Source: Nostoc sp. FACHB-973
GTDB lineage: Bacteria; Cyanobacteriota; Cyanobacteriia; Cyanobacteriales; Nostocaceae
Length of the DNA stretch: 64,000 nt
Assembly: GCF_014698115.1 (NCBI RefSeq)
Contig: NZ_JACJSJ010000017.1
Location: 1 to 64,000, forward strand
Direction: 5' to 3'
Shown: piece by piece, positions 63,501 to 64,000 of the stretch
Layout of the letters: each line of letters begins with the position of its first letter
How positions within the stretch are numbered: the first letter of the stretch is position 1
Program-made: the position numbers and the translations under genes
The notes under the pieces: generated by a model
What the model saw: the letters and a program-made list of their open reading frames with translations, nothing else
What the model was told of the DNA's origin: nothing
Databases searched by the model: none

Positions 63501-64000
63501 ATGAGACAACTAGCAACCGAGTCATCATCCACCTGGCGTTTCATCCCAATGCTTCAGACATCAGGAGGAGTGCAAATGGCGATCGATGCTTGGTTGTTCA
63601 ACCAATGCGAAGAGGGACAACATCCGCCTACCTTGCGTTTTTATACATGGTATCCCTACGCACTCTCCCTGGGACATCTGCAAAAACAATGGCCTGCCCA
63701 GTGGCATAATCTGATCTACCAGGGACAGGAACTCGATGTAGTTCGTCGGCCAACGGGAGGTAGAGCTGTTCTCCACCAAGGGGACTTAACCTATGCCCTG
63801 ATTACCTCAGCTAGTACAGCAAAAAGCTGGGGTACTTATGAAAATATCTGTAACTTTTTGATTCAAGGCTGGCAAACCTTGGGTATCGAGTTAGATTATG
63901 GTTCTGCTGGACGGGGTTACATTCACAATCCCAGTTGCTTCAACACAGCAACAGCCGCTGACTTAGTTACCGCCGATGGAAGTAAATTCATAGGTAGCGC
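63501..64000 (+). CDS. Lipoate/octanoate-protein ligase-like protein (LplA/LipM fold), N-terminal part
   Basis: An ATG at 63501 opens a frame that stays open to the window end (166 codons). It has the biotin/lipoate ligase layout: GGVQMAIDAWLF, PTLRFYTWYPYALSLGHLQ, and VVRRPTGGRAVLHQGDLTYALI, where RRPTGGRAVLH is the conserved acyl-adenylate or acyl-thioester site, then the YENICNFLIQG region. It would attach lipoyl or octanoyl groups to carrier proteins such as GcvH. The C-terminal part is outside the window, so LplA and LipM cannot be distinguished. Confidence 0.85.
   Translation, partial: MRQLATESSSTWRFIPMLQTSGGVQMAIDAWLFNQCEEGQHPPTLRFYTWYPYALSLGHLQKQWPAQWHNLIYQGQELDVVRRPTGGRAVLHQGDLTYALITSASTAKSWGTYENICNFLIQGWQTLGIELDYGSAGRGYIHNPSCFNTATAADLVTADGSKFIGS

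Overview
The window comes from a filamentous, probably heterocyst-forming cyanobacterium (Nostocales, in the Nostoc/Anabaena/Calothrix group). The signs are the very frequent HIP1 octamer GCGATCGC, clusters of heptanucleotide repeats of the GGGGACT/GGGGATT type between genes, a sucrose synthase, Yfr2-like small RNAs and many cyanobacterium-specific small families (DUF2555, DUF4359, Mo-nitrogenase C-terminal-like). All calls are made by reading the sequence; no database search was run.

Left part (1-6072): one end of a Tn7-like element whose tnsB, tnsC and tniQ match the sizes and motifs of type V-K CRISPR-associated transposons (CAST). The transposon end is at 6072, with six TnsB-type repeats inside it. 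The element runs off the left edge, so Cas12k and its CRISPR array, if present, lie outside. Inside the element are a decayed second tniQ and an IetAS-like ATPase/protease defence pair, with ietS cut off next to an IS630-type transposase.

6.1-16.8 kb: chromosomal genes. These are a lumenal pentapeptide protein, the glycine cleavage genes gcvT-gcvH-gcvP, an orthocaspase-like protein that has lost its His/Cys dyad, ATP sulfurylase (sat) and a broken NB-ARC/TPR gene. 16.8-18.4 kb is a junk-like stretch with a 146-bp tandem duplication. 18.6-31 kb is an envelope/signalling region: an outer-membrane beta-barrel, a giant hybrid histidine kinase, then a coiled-coil protein, an OmpA-like membrane protein, a Ras-like GTPase and a second hybrid kinase whose receiver-HPt tail is nearly a copy of the first one's.

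31-48 kb: a MITE, a TerB/Mo-nitrogenase-C-like protein, obgE, tandem vWA proteins, an HxlR regulator, creatininase-type amidohydrolase, polyphosphate glucokinase, a peptidoglycan-binding protein, sucrose synthase with an upstream NtcA-type site, an HD phosphohydrolase, tRNA-His, an orphan ParA-like ATPase and the siroheme genes sirB-cobA.

48-57 kb is an accessory island: a three-gene RelE-type toxin module whose first gene was split by a MITE, a Ser/Thr kinase-FGE protein with a diversity-generating-retroelement (DGR) type variable C-terminus followed by a template-repeat-like sequence and a structured region, an MNT gene with a broken HEPN partner, a papain-fold toxin with a possible immunity gene, three tandem Yfr2-like RNAs, purH, and a HigBA pair with paired operators. 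57-64 kb returns to core functions: a ferric iron ABC transporter (futABC), an esterase, DUF2555, coaBC and the start of a lipoate/octanoate ligase-like gene, which could serve the lipoylated GcvH.

A recurring theme is that the short intergenic repeats have also entered reading frames without breaking them, always at linkers or termini (gcvP twice, the orthocaspase-like gene, both hybrid kinases, the HD protein and probably coaBC).
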